Assembly (NCBI GenBank): GCA_050304615.1
Contig: JBNLDW010000013.1
Coordinates: 1 to 20,644 of the forward strand
DNA length: 20,644 nt
From: CBFDBF01 sp050304615
GTDB taxonomy: Bacteria > Pseudomonadota > Gammaproteobacteria > Chromatiales > Chromatiaceae
Reading direction: 5' to 3'
How positions within the stretch are numbered: position 1 is the stretch's first letter; each line of letters starts with the position of its first letter. A model generated the notes under the pieces. It was given only the letters and a program-made list of their open reading frames with translations, ran no database searches and was not told where the DNA came from. The position numbers and the translations under genes are program-made. Below are positions 7,826 through 16,048 of the stretch, piece after piece.

Positions 7826-8861
7826 GCTCTGACTCCCGATGGCCAAAGGTCCGTGGTCGGGTAAAGTGGCCCAGAGATGGGGCGGCCGAGTTCATCAGCA
7901 GCACCGAGAAGGCAACGGCATCCGGGTAACCGCCCCAGGTACGAATGGTATAGATCAATATGCCGATACAGACTCCGTAAATCAGTTGGCCTCTGTGGGT
8001 ACCGGGAGCGGTGACCGGATCGGTGGCGATAAAGAAAGCCCCAAGCATGGTGGCACCACTGAATATATGAAACAGGGCGCCAGGGTAGGCATCTGGATCT
8101 ATTAGTTGGAACATGGTGGCCATGACAGCAACGCCAGCGAGCACGGCAACAGGGATGTGCCAGCTGATTGCCTGTTTGTAGAGCATGAACAGACCGCCAA
8201 GCAGGTAAAGTACAAATATCGCTTCCCAGCCAGTGCCGCCCAGGTTTCCCAGCAGCGGGTTCGCGTTTATCTCGGTTACGGTGCTGTTCAGCGAGAGCTG
8301 TGTCTTCATGGTGTCCAGAGGGGTCGCCATGGTCACTGCATCCCACTCCAGCCCGGCCGGCAGGGTGCTGCTGAATATGGCGGTCAGGGTGTCGATAAAA
8401 CCAAGCGGGTTCTCATTTAGCATGAGAGGAGGTAGCCAGGATGTCATCTGTACCGGATATGAGACCAGCAACAGGACGTAGGCGGCCATCGCCGGGTTGA
8501 AGATATTGTACCCGAGCCCGCCGTATATCTGCTTCACCACCAGGATGGCAAATGCAACCCCGAGGACGGTGAGCCACCAAGGGAGCAGCGGGGGAACGGC
8601 AAGGGCAAACAGCAGCGCCGTCAGGACTGCACTGAAGTCGCCTATGACTGGCAGCACCGGGCGTTTGCGTAGCTTCATGGCCAGCGCATCACAGGCCGTG
8701 GCGGTAATGACGGCCAGCACTATATTTATCAGGATGCCCCAGCCAAAGTACCAGATCATACCAATGGCGCCTGGTATCAGTGCCACGATCACCCACAGCA
8801 TGGCCATCGTGACGCTGTTTGGGCGGTTGGTAAAGGGGGATGTTAGGGTTGGAAATTGCAT
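7818..8861 (-). CDS. rsxD: Rsx/Rnf electron transport complex subunit D
   Basis: A 347-residue inner-membrane protein of the NqrB/RnfD family with many hydrophobic helices. T180 in the periplasmic segment VTMATPLD corresponds in position to the covalent-FMN threonine of Vibrio RnfD (T187). A conserved SGATMLGAFFIATDPVTAP segment lies near 270-290. The gene starts three bases after the rsxC stop and overlaps rsxG by 8 bp, so translation is probably coupled. Family assignment is firm; ion specificity (Na+ or H+) cannot be read from it. Confidence 0.96.
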   Translation of the reverse strand: MQFPTLTSPFTNRPNSVTMAMLWVIVALIPGAIGMIWYFGWGILINIVLAVITATACDALAMKLRKRPVLPVIGDFSAVLTALLFALAVPPLLPWWLTVLGVAFAILVVKQIYGGLGYNIFNPAMAAYVLLLVSYPVQMTSWLPPLMLNENPLGFIDTLTAIFSSTLPAGLEWDAVTMATPLDTMKTQLSLNSTVTEINANPLLGNLGGTGWEAIFVLYLLGGLFMLYKQAISWHIPVAVLAGVAVMATMFQLIDPDAYPGALFHIFSGATMLGAFFIATDPVTAPGTHRGQLIYGVCIGILIYTIRTWGGYPDAVAFSVLLMNSAAPSLGHFTRPRTFGHRESEHD

Positions 8862-8864
8862 CGT

Positions 8865-10403
8865 TTATCCATCCTGTCCGTCGGTGGCTGGAGCGGCACT
8901 TTCTGTTGCCTCTACATTGGTTTTGGCCGCCGCTTTTTCTGCTGCGGCCGCTTTTTTTGCCGCCATCATGGCCTTTTTTTCGGCATCCAGCCGTTCCAGC
9001 CTTGCGTTGCGTGCCTCGGTGCGCAGGCGTGCCGCTTCACTTTTCTGGTTATCCAGCTCTTCGCTATTGCAGGCCGCCTTGCCGTGGCGGAAATACTGCA
9101 CCAGTGGGATGCGTGACGGACAGACATGAGAACAGCAGCCGCACTCGATGCAGTCGAACAGGTTGTAGTGTCTGGCTCTATCCATGGCGCTAGAGCGGAC
9201 ATGCCAGTACATCTTGTTTGGTAGCAGATTCATGGGGCAGGCGCTGACACAGCGCAGACAGCGGATACATGCGCTGGCACTGCCCGGATGGGGTAGCTCG
9301 GCAGCACTGGGGGAGAGTATGCAGTTGGTCGCCTTGACTACAGGAACACCATCATGCGCTACGGATACGCCCATCATAGGGCCGCCCATAATCAGCCGGG
9401 ATGCCTTCTCGGTGTAGCCGCCAGCATGTGCGACTAGTTCATCCACCTGGGTGCCCACTAGCACCTCAAGATTCTGTGGTTCTACTATCCCTTCGCCGGT
9501 GACGGTGAGGTAGCGGGAGATCAGGGGACGACCATCCAGTACCGCATCGGCTACTGCTGCCGCAGTTCCGACGTTGTGGCAGACGAAGCCGATATTGGCC
9601 GGGATGCCTCCGGACGGGACCTCTTTGCCGGTAAGGATGTAGATCAACTGCTTTTCGCCACCACTGGGGTAGCGGGTAGGTATGACCACTACCTCAGTAT
9701 TACTCTCCAGCCCGGCATCTACTACCGCTTGACGCATGGCGGCTGCAGCTGCCGGTTTATTGTCCTCAATTCCGATCAGACAGTTCTCAATCTCCAGCAT
9801 GTGACACATGATTTTGATGCCGGTCATAACGCGGTCGGCACGAGTCTGCATAAGCAGGTCGTCACAGGTTATGAATGGCTCACACTCTACCCCATTAATC
9901 ACCAGGGTGTGGATATCCTGGCCAGGAGGAGGGTTAAGTTTGACACTGGCCGGGAAGCTGGCGCCGCCCATACCGACCACTCCGGCATCACGTACCCGTC
10001 GGGTAATCTCTTCTCGGCTGAGAGTGGTGAAGTCGGTTACGGTCTCCGGTAGTTCGATCCACTCATCCTTACCATCGGTCTCGATGACGACGCAGGGGCC
10101 GCTGAGGCCTGAGGGGTGGATGACGGGAAAATCTCCGATCTCTACCACGGTGCCAGAGCTTGAGGCGTGAACCGAGGCGCTGATAAAACCGCCTGGTTCG
10201 CCGATCATCTGTCCTTTGAGAACCCTATCTCCCATGGCGACCAGCGGCTTGGCAGGTACGCCAAGATGCTGCCGTAGCGGGATGGTCAAACGTTTTGGCA
10301 GGGTCGCCTTTTTCAGCTCACGAGTTAGCGATTGTGCCTTGTTGTCTGCCGGATGGATGCCGCCGCTGATCTTCCAGAGCTTACGAGTAGATGCCTGCTG
10401 CAT
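8865..10403 (-). CDS. rsxC: Rsx/Rnf electron transport complex subunit C
   Basis: A 512-residue peripheral subunit that takes or gives electrons at NADH. It has an N-terminal barrel-sandwich region, the glycine-rich nucleotide/FMN segment GVVGMGGASF (141-150), an SLBB-type domain, and two 4Fe-4S sites: C379-C382-C385-C389 and C418-C421-C424-C428, with the partner cysteine exchange typical of such pairs. The last ~60 residues are an Ala/Lys/Arg/Glu-rich, probably coiled-coil tail. That tail is far shorter than the long repeats of Escherichia coli RsxC (about 740 residues). It starts two bases after the rsxB stop. Confidence 0.96.
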   Translation of the reverse strand: MQQASTRKLWKISGGIHPADNKAQSLTRELKKATLPKRLTIPLRQHLGVPAKPLVAMGDRVLKGQMIGEPGGFISASVHASSSGTVVEIGDFPVIHPSGLSGPCVVIETDGKDEWIELPETVTDFTTLSREEITRRVRDAGVVGMGGASFPASVKLNPPPGQDIHTLVINGVECEPFITCDDLLMQTRADRVMTGIKIMCHMLEIENCLIGIEDNKPAAAAAMRQAVVDAGLESNTEVVVIPTRYPSGGEKQLIYILTGKEVPSGGIPANIGFVCHNVGTAAAVADAVLDGRPLISRYLTVTGEGIVEPQNLEVLVGTQVDELVAHAGGYTEKASRLIMGGPMMGVSVAHDGVPVVKATNCILSPSAAELPHPGSASACIRCLRCVSACPMNLLPNKMYWHVRSSAMDRARHYNLFDCIECGCCSHVCPSRIPLVQYFRHGKAACNSEELDNQKSEAARLRTEARNARLERLDAEKKAMMAAKKAAAAEKAAAKTNVEATESAAPATDGQDG

Positions 10404-10405
10404 AG

Positions 10406-10987
10406 CTATGCCACCCCGCTCTGTAGTATTGCCGGGGTTGTTGGTTCATCCGGTTCATCGCCTGGGAGTGGCCAGGCCCAGTTGTTAATAGTGACAGGGA
10501 TCGGCTGCATGCTGATACAGTCCACCGGACACGGCTTTACACAGGCCTCACAGCCGATACACTCGGTGGAGATCACTGTGTGCACCTGTTTGGTGGTACC
10601 GAGGATGGCGTCTACCGGACAGTGTTTAAGGCAGACGGCACAACCGATACAGTCCTGTTCATTTATGACTGCCACCACTGGACCAGTGGTTCCCGAGCCG
10701 TCTTCACCCATAGGCATGGGGTCTATACCCAGCAGTTCTGCCATGCTCAGCATTGTCGCTTCGCCGCCCGGAGGGCAACCGTTGATCGGGGCGGTGCCCT
10801 CGGCTACCGCCTCGGCGTATGAGGCGCATCCGGGAAAGCCACACTGTCCACACTGGCTCTGGGGAAGTATTGCACTGATCTTCTCGGCTATTGGGTTCTC
10901 TTCTACGTGAAAACGGATAGATGAGAAGCCCAATAGCAGCCCAAAAAAAAGGGCGAGCAGGGATATGGCAATAATTGCGATTAGCAT
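10406..10987 (-). CDS. rsxB: Rsx/Rnf electron transport complex subunit B (ferredoxin-like)
   Basis: A 193-residue Fe-S protein anchored by an N-terminal membrane helix (2-~22). The Fe4-S4 domain uses C46, C49, C54 and C71 (CGQCGFPGC...GCPP), and two ferredoxin motifs follow: C113-C116-C119-C123 and C143-C146-C149-C153. It thus carries three clusters and is the expected entry point for ferredoxin electrons. I start it at 10987 (MLIAIIAIS), which gives the family length and has AAGGGG nine bases upstream; a longer frame to 11023 would overlap rsxA. The gap after rsxA is 13 bp. Confidence 0.95.
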   Translation of the reverse strand: MLIAIIAISLLALFFGLLLGFSSIRFHVEENPIAEKISAILPQSQCGQCGFPGCASYAEAVAEGTAPINGCPPGGEATMLSMAELLGIDPMPMGEDGSGTTGPVVAVINEQDCIGCAVCLKHCPVDAILGTTKQVHTVISTECIGCEACVKPCPVDCISMQPIPVTINNWAWPLPGDEPDEPTTPAILQSGVA

Positions 10988-11000
10988 ATCTGGTCGCCCC

Positions 11001-11582
11001 TTAACTGGAAACCAGTCCGGCAAAACCGAGGAATGCCATAGACATCAACCCGGCGGTAATCATGCCGATGGCACTCCCTTTGAATGGTTGCGGCACATCA
11101 GACACGTTGATCCGCTCACGTACTGAGGCGAACAGGATCAATACCAGAGAGAAACCGGCTGCGGCGCCAAAACCGTACAGGCCTGATTCGATGAAATTGT
11201 GTCCTTCCTGGATGTTGAGCAGGGCTACACCGAGTACCGCGCAGTTAGTGGTGATCAGTGGTAGAAATATCCCCAGAGTCTGATATAACACTGGGCTGGT
11301 CTTGTGCATCACCATCTCGGTAAACTGGACCAGTACCGCGATAATCAGGATAAAGGCGATAGTGCGCAGATACTCCAGGCCTAGGGGGATCAGCATATAT
11401 TCGTTGGCTAGGTAGCTTATGATTGATGCCAGGGTCAAGACGAAACTGGTTGCCATGCTCATTCCAACAGCCGTGTCAATCTTGCTGGAGACGCCCATGA
11501 AGGGGCAGATTCCAAGGAACTTCACCAGTACAAAGTTATTTACCAGTACGGTGCTGATCAGAATTAGGATGTACTCTTGCAT
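11001..11582 (-). CDS. rsxA: Rsx/Rnf electron transport complex subunit A
   Basis: A 193-residue six-helix inner-membrane protein, first gene of the operon and paralogue of RsxE. C26 in FLGICPFMG and C114 in ITTNCAVLG match the cysteines that share an iron centre with RsxE across a pseudo-two-fold axis. Length equals that of the family. The 233 bp upstream, before metG on the same strand, must hold the operon promoter, but I could not pick a convincing -35/-10 pair. Together with B, C, D, G and E this makes a complete complex. In E. coli it helps keep SoxR reduced; in other bacteria it drives ferredoxin reduction at the expense of ion gradients. Confidence 0.96.
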   Translation of the reverse strand: MQEYILILISTVLVNNFVLVKFLGICPFMGVSSKIDTAVGMSMATSFVLTLASIISYLANEYMLIPLGLEYLRTIAFILIIAVLVQFTEMVMHKTSPVLYQTLGIFLPLITTNCAVLGVALLNIQEGHNFIESGLYGFGAAAGFSLVLILFASVRERINVSDVPQPFKGSAIGMITAGLMSMAFLGFAGLVSS

Positions 11583-11815
11583 CTGGTGTCTCGTCTAATT
11601 AGTTGCGTTTCAGGCCACAGCGAAGGTTAGCAGGTTTTCACTGCGCACAGCATTGATTATTCTAATGCATTTATTAGTAGACTTTCCTATAACCATATCT
11701 TTCGCCTGGATTTCTCGTCACCACAATCCTCCTACCCTCCTGCCGTCCTAGTGCCTTCCTCACAGTAGGTGTCATTCGTAAGCAGAAGGGATACCCACTA
11801 GTTGAGGAAGGTTAG

Positions 11816-13486
11816 TTAGGGTGGAGAGTCCGACAGATCATCTCTGGAGGCCGCCACCATAGCCTCGATCTGTTGCGGCTCCACCCGGGTCATTAGTGGC
11901 TTGAATTCCGCAATCTCGTGATCCAGCAGGGGGGTTGCCAGTTGCTCCCAGGTTAGGGGATCTATTAGCAGAAAGGCCTCTGCCTGTTCGACGGTAGCTG
12001 GCAGAACCGGGCGCAGATATCCGATCAGCAAGCGAAACAGGTTTATCCCCATAGAGCAGATATCTTGTAGCTCTTGCTCCCGGCCATCCTCTTTGGCGAT
12101 AACCCATGGTTTTTGCTCATCAATATAACGGTTGGCGCGGTCGGCCAGGGTCATGATCTCGCGTATGGCGCGGCTAAATTCACGCTGCTGGTAGCACTCT
12201 GCGATGTTGTCGCCAGCTGTAACGAAATCCTGGAACAGCTCCGGTTCAGCCAGCTCTGCCGCCAGTCTGTTGGCAAATTGCTTGCGGATAAAGCCGGAGC
12301 AGCGGCTGGCGATATTTACCACCTTGCCGACCAGATCAGAATTTACCCGGGCAGCAAAATCCTCCAGATTAAGGTCGATATCCTCTATTCCGCTCCCCAG
12401 TTTGGCCGCAAAGTAGTAGCGCAGATACTCCGGGTTGAGATGATCCAGGTAGGTGCGGGCCTTGATAAAGGTACCGCGTGACTTGGACATCTTCTGTCCA
12501 TCCACGGTTAGAAAGCCGTGGGCAAAGATCGCAGTCGGCGCGCGAAATCCGGCACCATGCAGCATGGCTGGCCAGAACAGGGCATGGAAATAGATAATGT
12601 CCTTGCCGATAAAGTGGTACAGCTCTGCGCTGGAGTCCTGATTCCAGAACTGCTCGAAATCCAGCCCATCGGTACGTTCTGAAAGGTTTTTAAAGCTGGC
12701 CATGTAGCCGATGGGGGCATCTAGCCAGACATAGAAGTACTTGCCCGGATGGTCGGGGATCTCAAAGCCAAAGTAGGGGGCGTCGCGGGAGATGTCCCAC
12801 TCCCTCAGGCCAGCCTCGAACCACTCGTCTAGCTTATTTGCCACCTCATCCTGCAGATGTCCTTCCCGGGTCCACTCTTTCAGCATGGCCTCAAAATCGC
12901 CCAGCTTAAAAAAGTAGTGTTCGGAATCTCTATCCACAGGGACAGAACCAGATATGGCAGAGACCGGGTTGCGCAGTTCACTGGGGGAGTAGCTGGCGCC
13001 ACAGGCCTCACAGTTGTCGCCGTACTGATCTCCTGCGCCGCACTTGGGGCACTCACCACGGATGAAGCGGTCTGGCAGGAACATCTCCTCTACCGGATCG
13101 TAGGCCTGGGTTATGTTGCGGCTGGCAATATGGCCGCCGTCGCGCAGTCGCTCATATATAAGGGTGGAGAACTCTCGGTTCTCTTCAGAGTGAGTAGAGT
13201 GGTAGTTATCAAAGTCGACCCTGAAGGCGGCAAAATCTGCCTGATGCTCCTCGGTAATACGGGCGATCAGTTTCTCAGGTTCGATTCCCTCCTGCCGCGC
13301 GCGCAGCATGATAGGGGTGCCGTGGGCATCATCGGCACAGACATAGATACAGCGCTGCCCTTGCATTTTTTGGAATCGGACCCAGATATCTGTCTGGATA
13401 TATTCCACCAGATGGCCAATATGGATCGGGCCGTTGGCATAGGGCAGGGCGCTGGTTACCAGGATATTGCGTGGTCTATTGCTCAT
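11816..13486 (-). CDS. metG: Methionyl-tRNA synthetase, short form
   Basis: A 556-residue class I synthetase that charges tRNA-Met. HIGH is at 22-25, KMSKS at 332-336, and the connective-peptide zinc knuckle uses C146, C149, C159 and C162. The anticodon-binding helical domain (about 370-540) is present. The protein stops just after MVAASRDDL, which corresponds to the end of the core in E. coli MetRS. The linker and the C-terminal OB-fold tRNA-binding/dimerisation domain of the ~677-residue form are absent, and the following 233 bp do not encode a remnant. The start ATG lacks a strong ribosome site. The gene diverges from apbC. Identity is certain. Confidence 0.97.
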   Translation of the reverse strand: MSNRPRNILVTSALPYANGPIHIGHLVEYIQTDIWVRFQKMQGQRCIYVCADDAHGTPIMLRARQEGIEPEKLIARITEEHQADFAAFRVDFDNYHSTHSEENREFSTLIYERLRDGGHIASRNITQAYDPVEEMFLPDRFIRGECPKCGAGDQYGDNCEACGASYSPSELRNPVSAISGSVPVDRDSEHYFFKLGDFEAMLKEWTREGHLQDEVANKLDEWFEAGLREWDISRDAPYFGFEIPDHPGKYFYVWLDAPIGYMASFKNLSERTDGLDFEQFWNQDSSAELYHFIGKDIIYFHALFWPAMLHGAGFRAPTAIFAHGFLTVDGQKMSKSRGTFIKARTYLDHLNPEYLRYYFAAKLGSGIEDIDLNLEDFAARVNSDLVGKVVNIASRCSGFIRKQFANRLAAELAEPELFQDFVTAGDNIAECYQQREFSRAIREIMTLADRANRYIDEQKPWVIAKEDGREQELQDICSMGINLFRLLIGYLRPVLPATVEQAEAFLLIDPLTWEQLATPLLDHEIAEFKPLMTRVEPQQIEAMVAASRDDLSDSPP

Positions 13487-13576
13487 CTCTACTACTATTC
13501 ATTATGCTCGTGGGCTGTAAACAACCCATTATGCCATGAAATCGTGGTGGTGGGTGTCCATATGGTGTGGTTGCGG

Positions 13577-13582
13577 TAGAAT
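13577..13582 (+). promoter_or_regulatory. Possible -10 box of apbC
   Basis: TAGAAT lies 38 bp before the apbC start in the 134-bp metG/apbC divergent region. The -35 at 17 bp spacing (GTGTCC) is poor. Confidence 0.3.
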
Positions 13583-13620
13583 GCGCAATCAGTTTTTTTC
13601 GGTTGGCAGGAGAGACGACG

Positions 13621-14712
13621 ATGGCAGAGTTGGCACAAGAGCAGATTGAGGCGGCGATTGGTGAGTATATAGAGCCACATCTGGAGCAGGACCTGATTAC
13701 GGCAAAGACGGTTAAGGGGATCGAGATCGCAGGGGACAAGGTCAAGGTTGAGATCGAACTGGGCTTTCCTGCCGGGAGTATCCTTGATGAGTTGGCCGGC
13801 AAGATAAAAGGTTTAGTAGAACAGGTAGATGGAGTTTCCTCTGCCGAGGTGAATGTGGTCTGCAAGGTGGTTGCCCACTCGGTACAAAAATCATTAACAC
13901 CGATCGACAACGTAAAAAACATCATAGCCGTTGCCTCTGGTAAGGGTGGGGTAGGTAAATCCACCGTGGCAGTAAATCTGGCCCTCTCGCTGGTGGCAGA
14001 GGGTGCCAAGGTGGGGGTGCTGGATGCAGATATCTATGGCCCCTCACAGCCGCGTATGTTGGGGGTATCTGGCCAGCCTGAGTCAAAAGATGGTAAGAGC
14101 CTGGAGCCGATGGAGGCCCACGGCCTGCAGGTGATGTCCATCGGTTTTCTGGTAGAAGAGGATACCCCGATGATCTGGCGTGGGCCGATGGTCACGCAGG
14201 CCCTGGAACAACTACTGAATGATACCAACTGGGATAGTCTGGACTACCTGATCATTGATCTGCCCCCGGGTACCGGTGACGCCCAGTTGACCCTGGCACA
14301 AAAGGTACCGGTCTCCGGTGCAATCATCGTTACCACACCGCAGGATATAGCCCTGCTGGATGCCCGCAAGGGGTTCAAGATGTTCGAAAAGGTTGAGGTG
14401 CCGGTGCTGGGTATCGTCGAGAATATGAGTACCCACATCTGCTCAAACTGTAACCATGAAGAGCATATCTTCGGGCAGGGCGGTGGCGCCAGTATGGCCG
14501 AACAGTATGGGGTAGATTTTCTTGGTGCCCTACCACTGGATATCAGGATTCGCCAGGAGACCGACGGTGGTAAACCGACCGTCGCGGCCGACCCGGATGC
14601 TGCTATCTCCTTGATATACCGCGATATTGCCCGTAAGACAGCGGCCAAGCTATCGCTCAAGGCGAAGAGCTATGCGGCCAAGTTTCCCAGTATTGTGATC
14701 CAGAATAACTGA
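13621..14712 (+). CDS. apbC: Fe-S cluster carrier ATPase ApbC/Mrp
   Basis: A 363-residue P-loop protein that binds and transfers Fe-S clusters to apoproteins in the cytoplasm. Residues ~5-85 form a MIP18/DUF59-like domain, followed by the deviant Walker A GKGGVGKST (107-115), the DADIYGPSQPRMLG segment, the IIDLPPGTGD motif, and the cluster-binding pair C274/C277 in CSNC. The ATG at 13621 has AGGAGAG 6 to 12 bases upstream; an in-frame upstream start at 13567 would add 18 residues without a ribosome site. It is divergent from metG, a neighbourhood common in gammaproteobacteria. The dCMP-deaminase gene follows after 5 bp. Confidence 0.96.
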   Translation: MAELAQEQIEAAIGEYIEPHLEQDLITAKTVKGIEIAGDKVKVEIELGFPAGSILDELAGKIKGLVEQVDGVSSAEVNVVCKVVAHSVQKSLTPIDNVKNIIAVASGKGGVGKSTVAVNLALSLVAEGAKVGVLDADIYGPSQPRMLGVSGQPESKDGKSLEPMEAHGLQVMSIGFLVEEDTPMIWRGPMVTQALEQLLNDTNWDSLDYLIIDLPPGTGDAQLTLAQKVPVSGAIIVTTPQDIALLDARKGFKMFEKVEVPVLGIVENMSTHICSNCNHEEHIFGQGGGASMAEQYGVDFLGALPLDIRIRQETDGGKPTVAADPDAAISLIYRDIARKTAAKLSLKAKSYAAKFPSIVIQNN

Positions 14713-14717
14713 TAGAT

Positions 14718-15245
14718 ATGAGCAGCAGATGGGACACGCGATTTCTCGGTCTGGCGGCCCACATATCGGCCTGGAGTAAAGACCCATCGTCCCAGGTTGG
14801 GGCCGTCATTACCGATGGCAACCGTATTGTCTCTCTCGGCTACAACGGGTTTGCCAGTGGTGTGGTGGATGCCCCTGAGCGCCTTAATGACCGCAACTGT
14901 AAGCTCAATCTGACCATTCATGCCGAAGAGAATGCGATGATTTTTGCTAAACGGGATATCAGTGGTTGTACGGTCTATGTCACTCATCCGCCATGTCCAC
15001 GTTGTGCCTCCAAGCTAATTCAAGAGGAGGTTAGGCGCATTGTCTATATATCACCCAGTGCTGACTTCCTCTCCCGCTGGGCCGATGACCTGGAGCTCTC
15101 ACTTGAGATGTACAGTGAGGCCGGTATCGAGGTGACCGAGTACGCTGTTGATCAGATTAATGTTGAGAACGCCGGTATCACTATAGCGCCTGGCGGTTTT
15201 TTTCAGAAGGTGTTGTCCCTGTTGCTACGTCCCTCCCACCACTAG
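14718..15245 (+). CDS. Deoxycytidylate (dCMP) deaminase family protein
   Basis: A 175-residue zinc-dependent deaminase that is expected to convert dCMP to dUMP for dTMP synthesis. The zinc ligands and catalytic glutamate are H68 and E70 in HAEENA, and C93 and C96 in PPCPRC. Residues 20-60 (SKDPSSQVGAVI, GYNGF) match the dCMP-deaminase/ComEB family better than cytidine or tRNA-adenosine deaminases. A C-terminal extension of ~45 residues is of unknown role. It follows apbC by five bases and is probably co-transcribed. In many gammaproteobacteria the gene after apbC is dcd (dCTP deaminase, a different fold), so this may be a non-homologous replacement. Exact substrate is inferred. Confidence 0.85.
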   Translation: MSSRWDTRFLGLAAHISAWSKDPSSQVGAVITDGNRIVSLGYNGFASGVVDAPERLNDRNCKLNLTIHAEENAMIFAKRDISGCTVYVTHPPCPRCASKLIQEEVRRIVYISPSADFLSRWADDLELSLEMYSEAGIEVTEYAVDQINVENAGITIAPGGFFQKVLSLLLRPSHH

Positions 15246-15284
15246 CGAGGTATCTACCACACCTCCTCCTCCATTAGTGGGGGA

Positions 15285-15322
15285 CGCCTACAGGGAAGTA
15301 GGCGGTAGAGCAATGCAGGAGC
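15285..15322 (-). repeat. Intergenic palindromic element between convergent genes
   Basis: A perfect 7-bp stem CGCCTAC/GTAGGCG (15285-15291 with 15298-15304) has, on the minus strand, loop TTCCCT. GCTCCTGC (15322-15315, minus) lies 17 bp before the loop. The same box, spacing and loop type recur in the repeats at 64-349 and 18306-18342. It sits between the convergent dCMP-deaminase gene and coaE, and could stop transcription, but has no T-tract. Confidence 0.65.
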
Positions 15323-15333
15323 AGTTGTCGAGG

Positions 15334-15981
15334 CTAGGAGGGGGGAGTATTAAGCTTCTCTTGACTCATACCCAGATATTTTTCGTGTAGTCGTTGCACC
15401 TGTGCCTGCAACTGCTCGGGTGAACCAGAGTTATCGATGATGTCATCGGCCATGGCTAGTCGCTCCTGCCGGCTACATTGGGCGGCCATGGCGGTATCTA
15501 TCTGCTCCACAGTAGTCTCATCCCGGGACGAGGCACGCTCCAACTGCTGCTGTTCGCTAACATCAACCACCACTGTCCGATTCAAACGGTAGTCATGCCC
15601 AGACTCTACCAGTAGGGGTATAGAGAGTATGACATAGGGTGCATCGATGGCATCTAACTGTTGCAGCATGCGCTCCCGGATGCGGGGGTGTAGGATCTGC
15701 TCAAGGTCATGGCGTGCATCCGGATCGCTGAATATAAGTGCCTTCAGCCGCTGTCGGTCGAGCTGCCCACTAGCATCGAGAATCTCTGTGCCAAAGCGGG
15801 CGGTTATCTCACTGAGTGCCGGCTCTCCAGGGGCGACCACCTCACGGGCGACCAGATCGGCATCAATAACTGGGGCACCAAGCGCGGCAAAAATGGCGGT
15901 GACACTACTCTTGCCGCTACCGATACCGCCAGTTAGGCCGATAATCAATGGTGTCGCACTAGATGGATTCCTATTTGACAT
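15334..15981 (-). CDS. coaE: Dephospho-CoA kinase
   Basis: A 215-residue P-loop kinase that phosphorylates dephospho-CoA on the ribose 3'-OH, the last step of coenzyme A synthesis. Walker A GGIGSGKS is at 18-25, DADLVAREVV follows the core, and ILHPRIRERM and SIPLLVESG are typical of CoaE. Length matches the family. It lies 67 bp after pilD on the same strand, the usual pilBCD-coaE order of gammaproteobacteria. The yacG and zapD genes that often come next are not here; a convergent gene follows instead. Confidence 0.96.
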   Translation of the reverse strand: MSNRNPSSATPLIIGLTGGIGSGKSSVTAIFAALGAPVIDADLVAREVVAPGEPALSEITARFGTEILDASGQLDRQRLKALIFSDPDARHDLEQILHPRIRERMLQQLDAIDAPYVILSIPLLVESGHDYRLNRTVVVDVSEQQQLERASSRDETTVEQIDTAMAAQCSRQERLAMADDIIDNSGSPEQLQAQVQRLHEKYLGMSQEKLNTPPS

Positions 15982-16048
15982 ATCTTATTGTTCTACAGTG
16001 GGACATATTTAGCAAAGCAGGGTTAAACCCCCATCTATTCTTGTGCTC

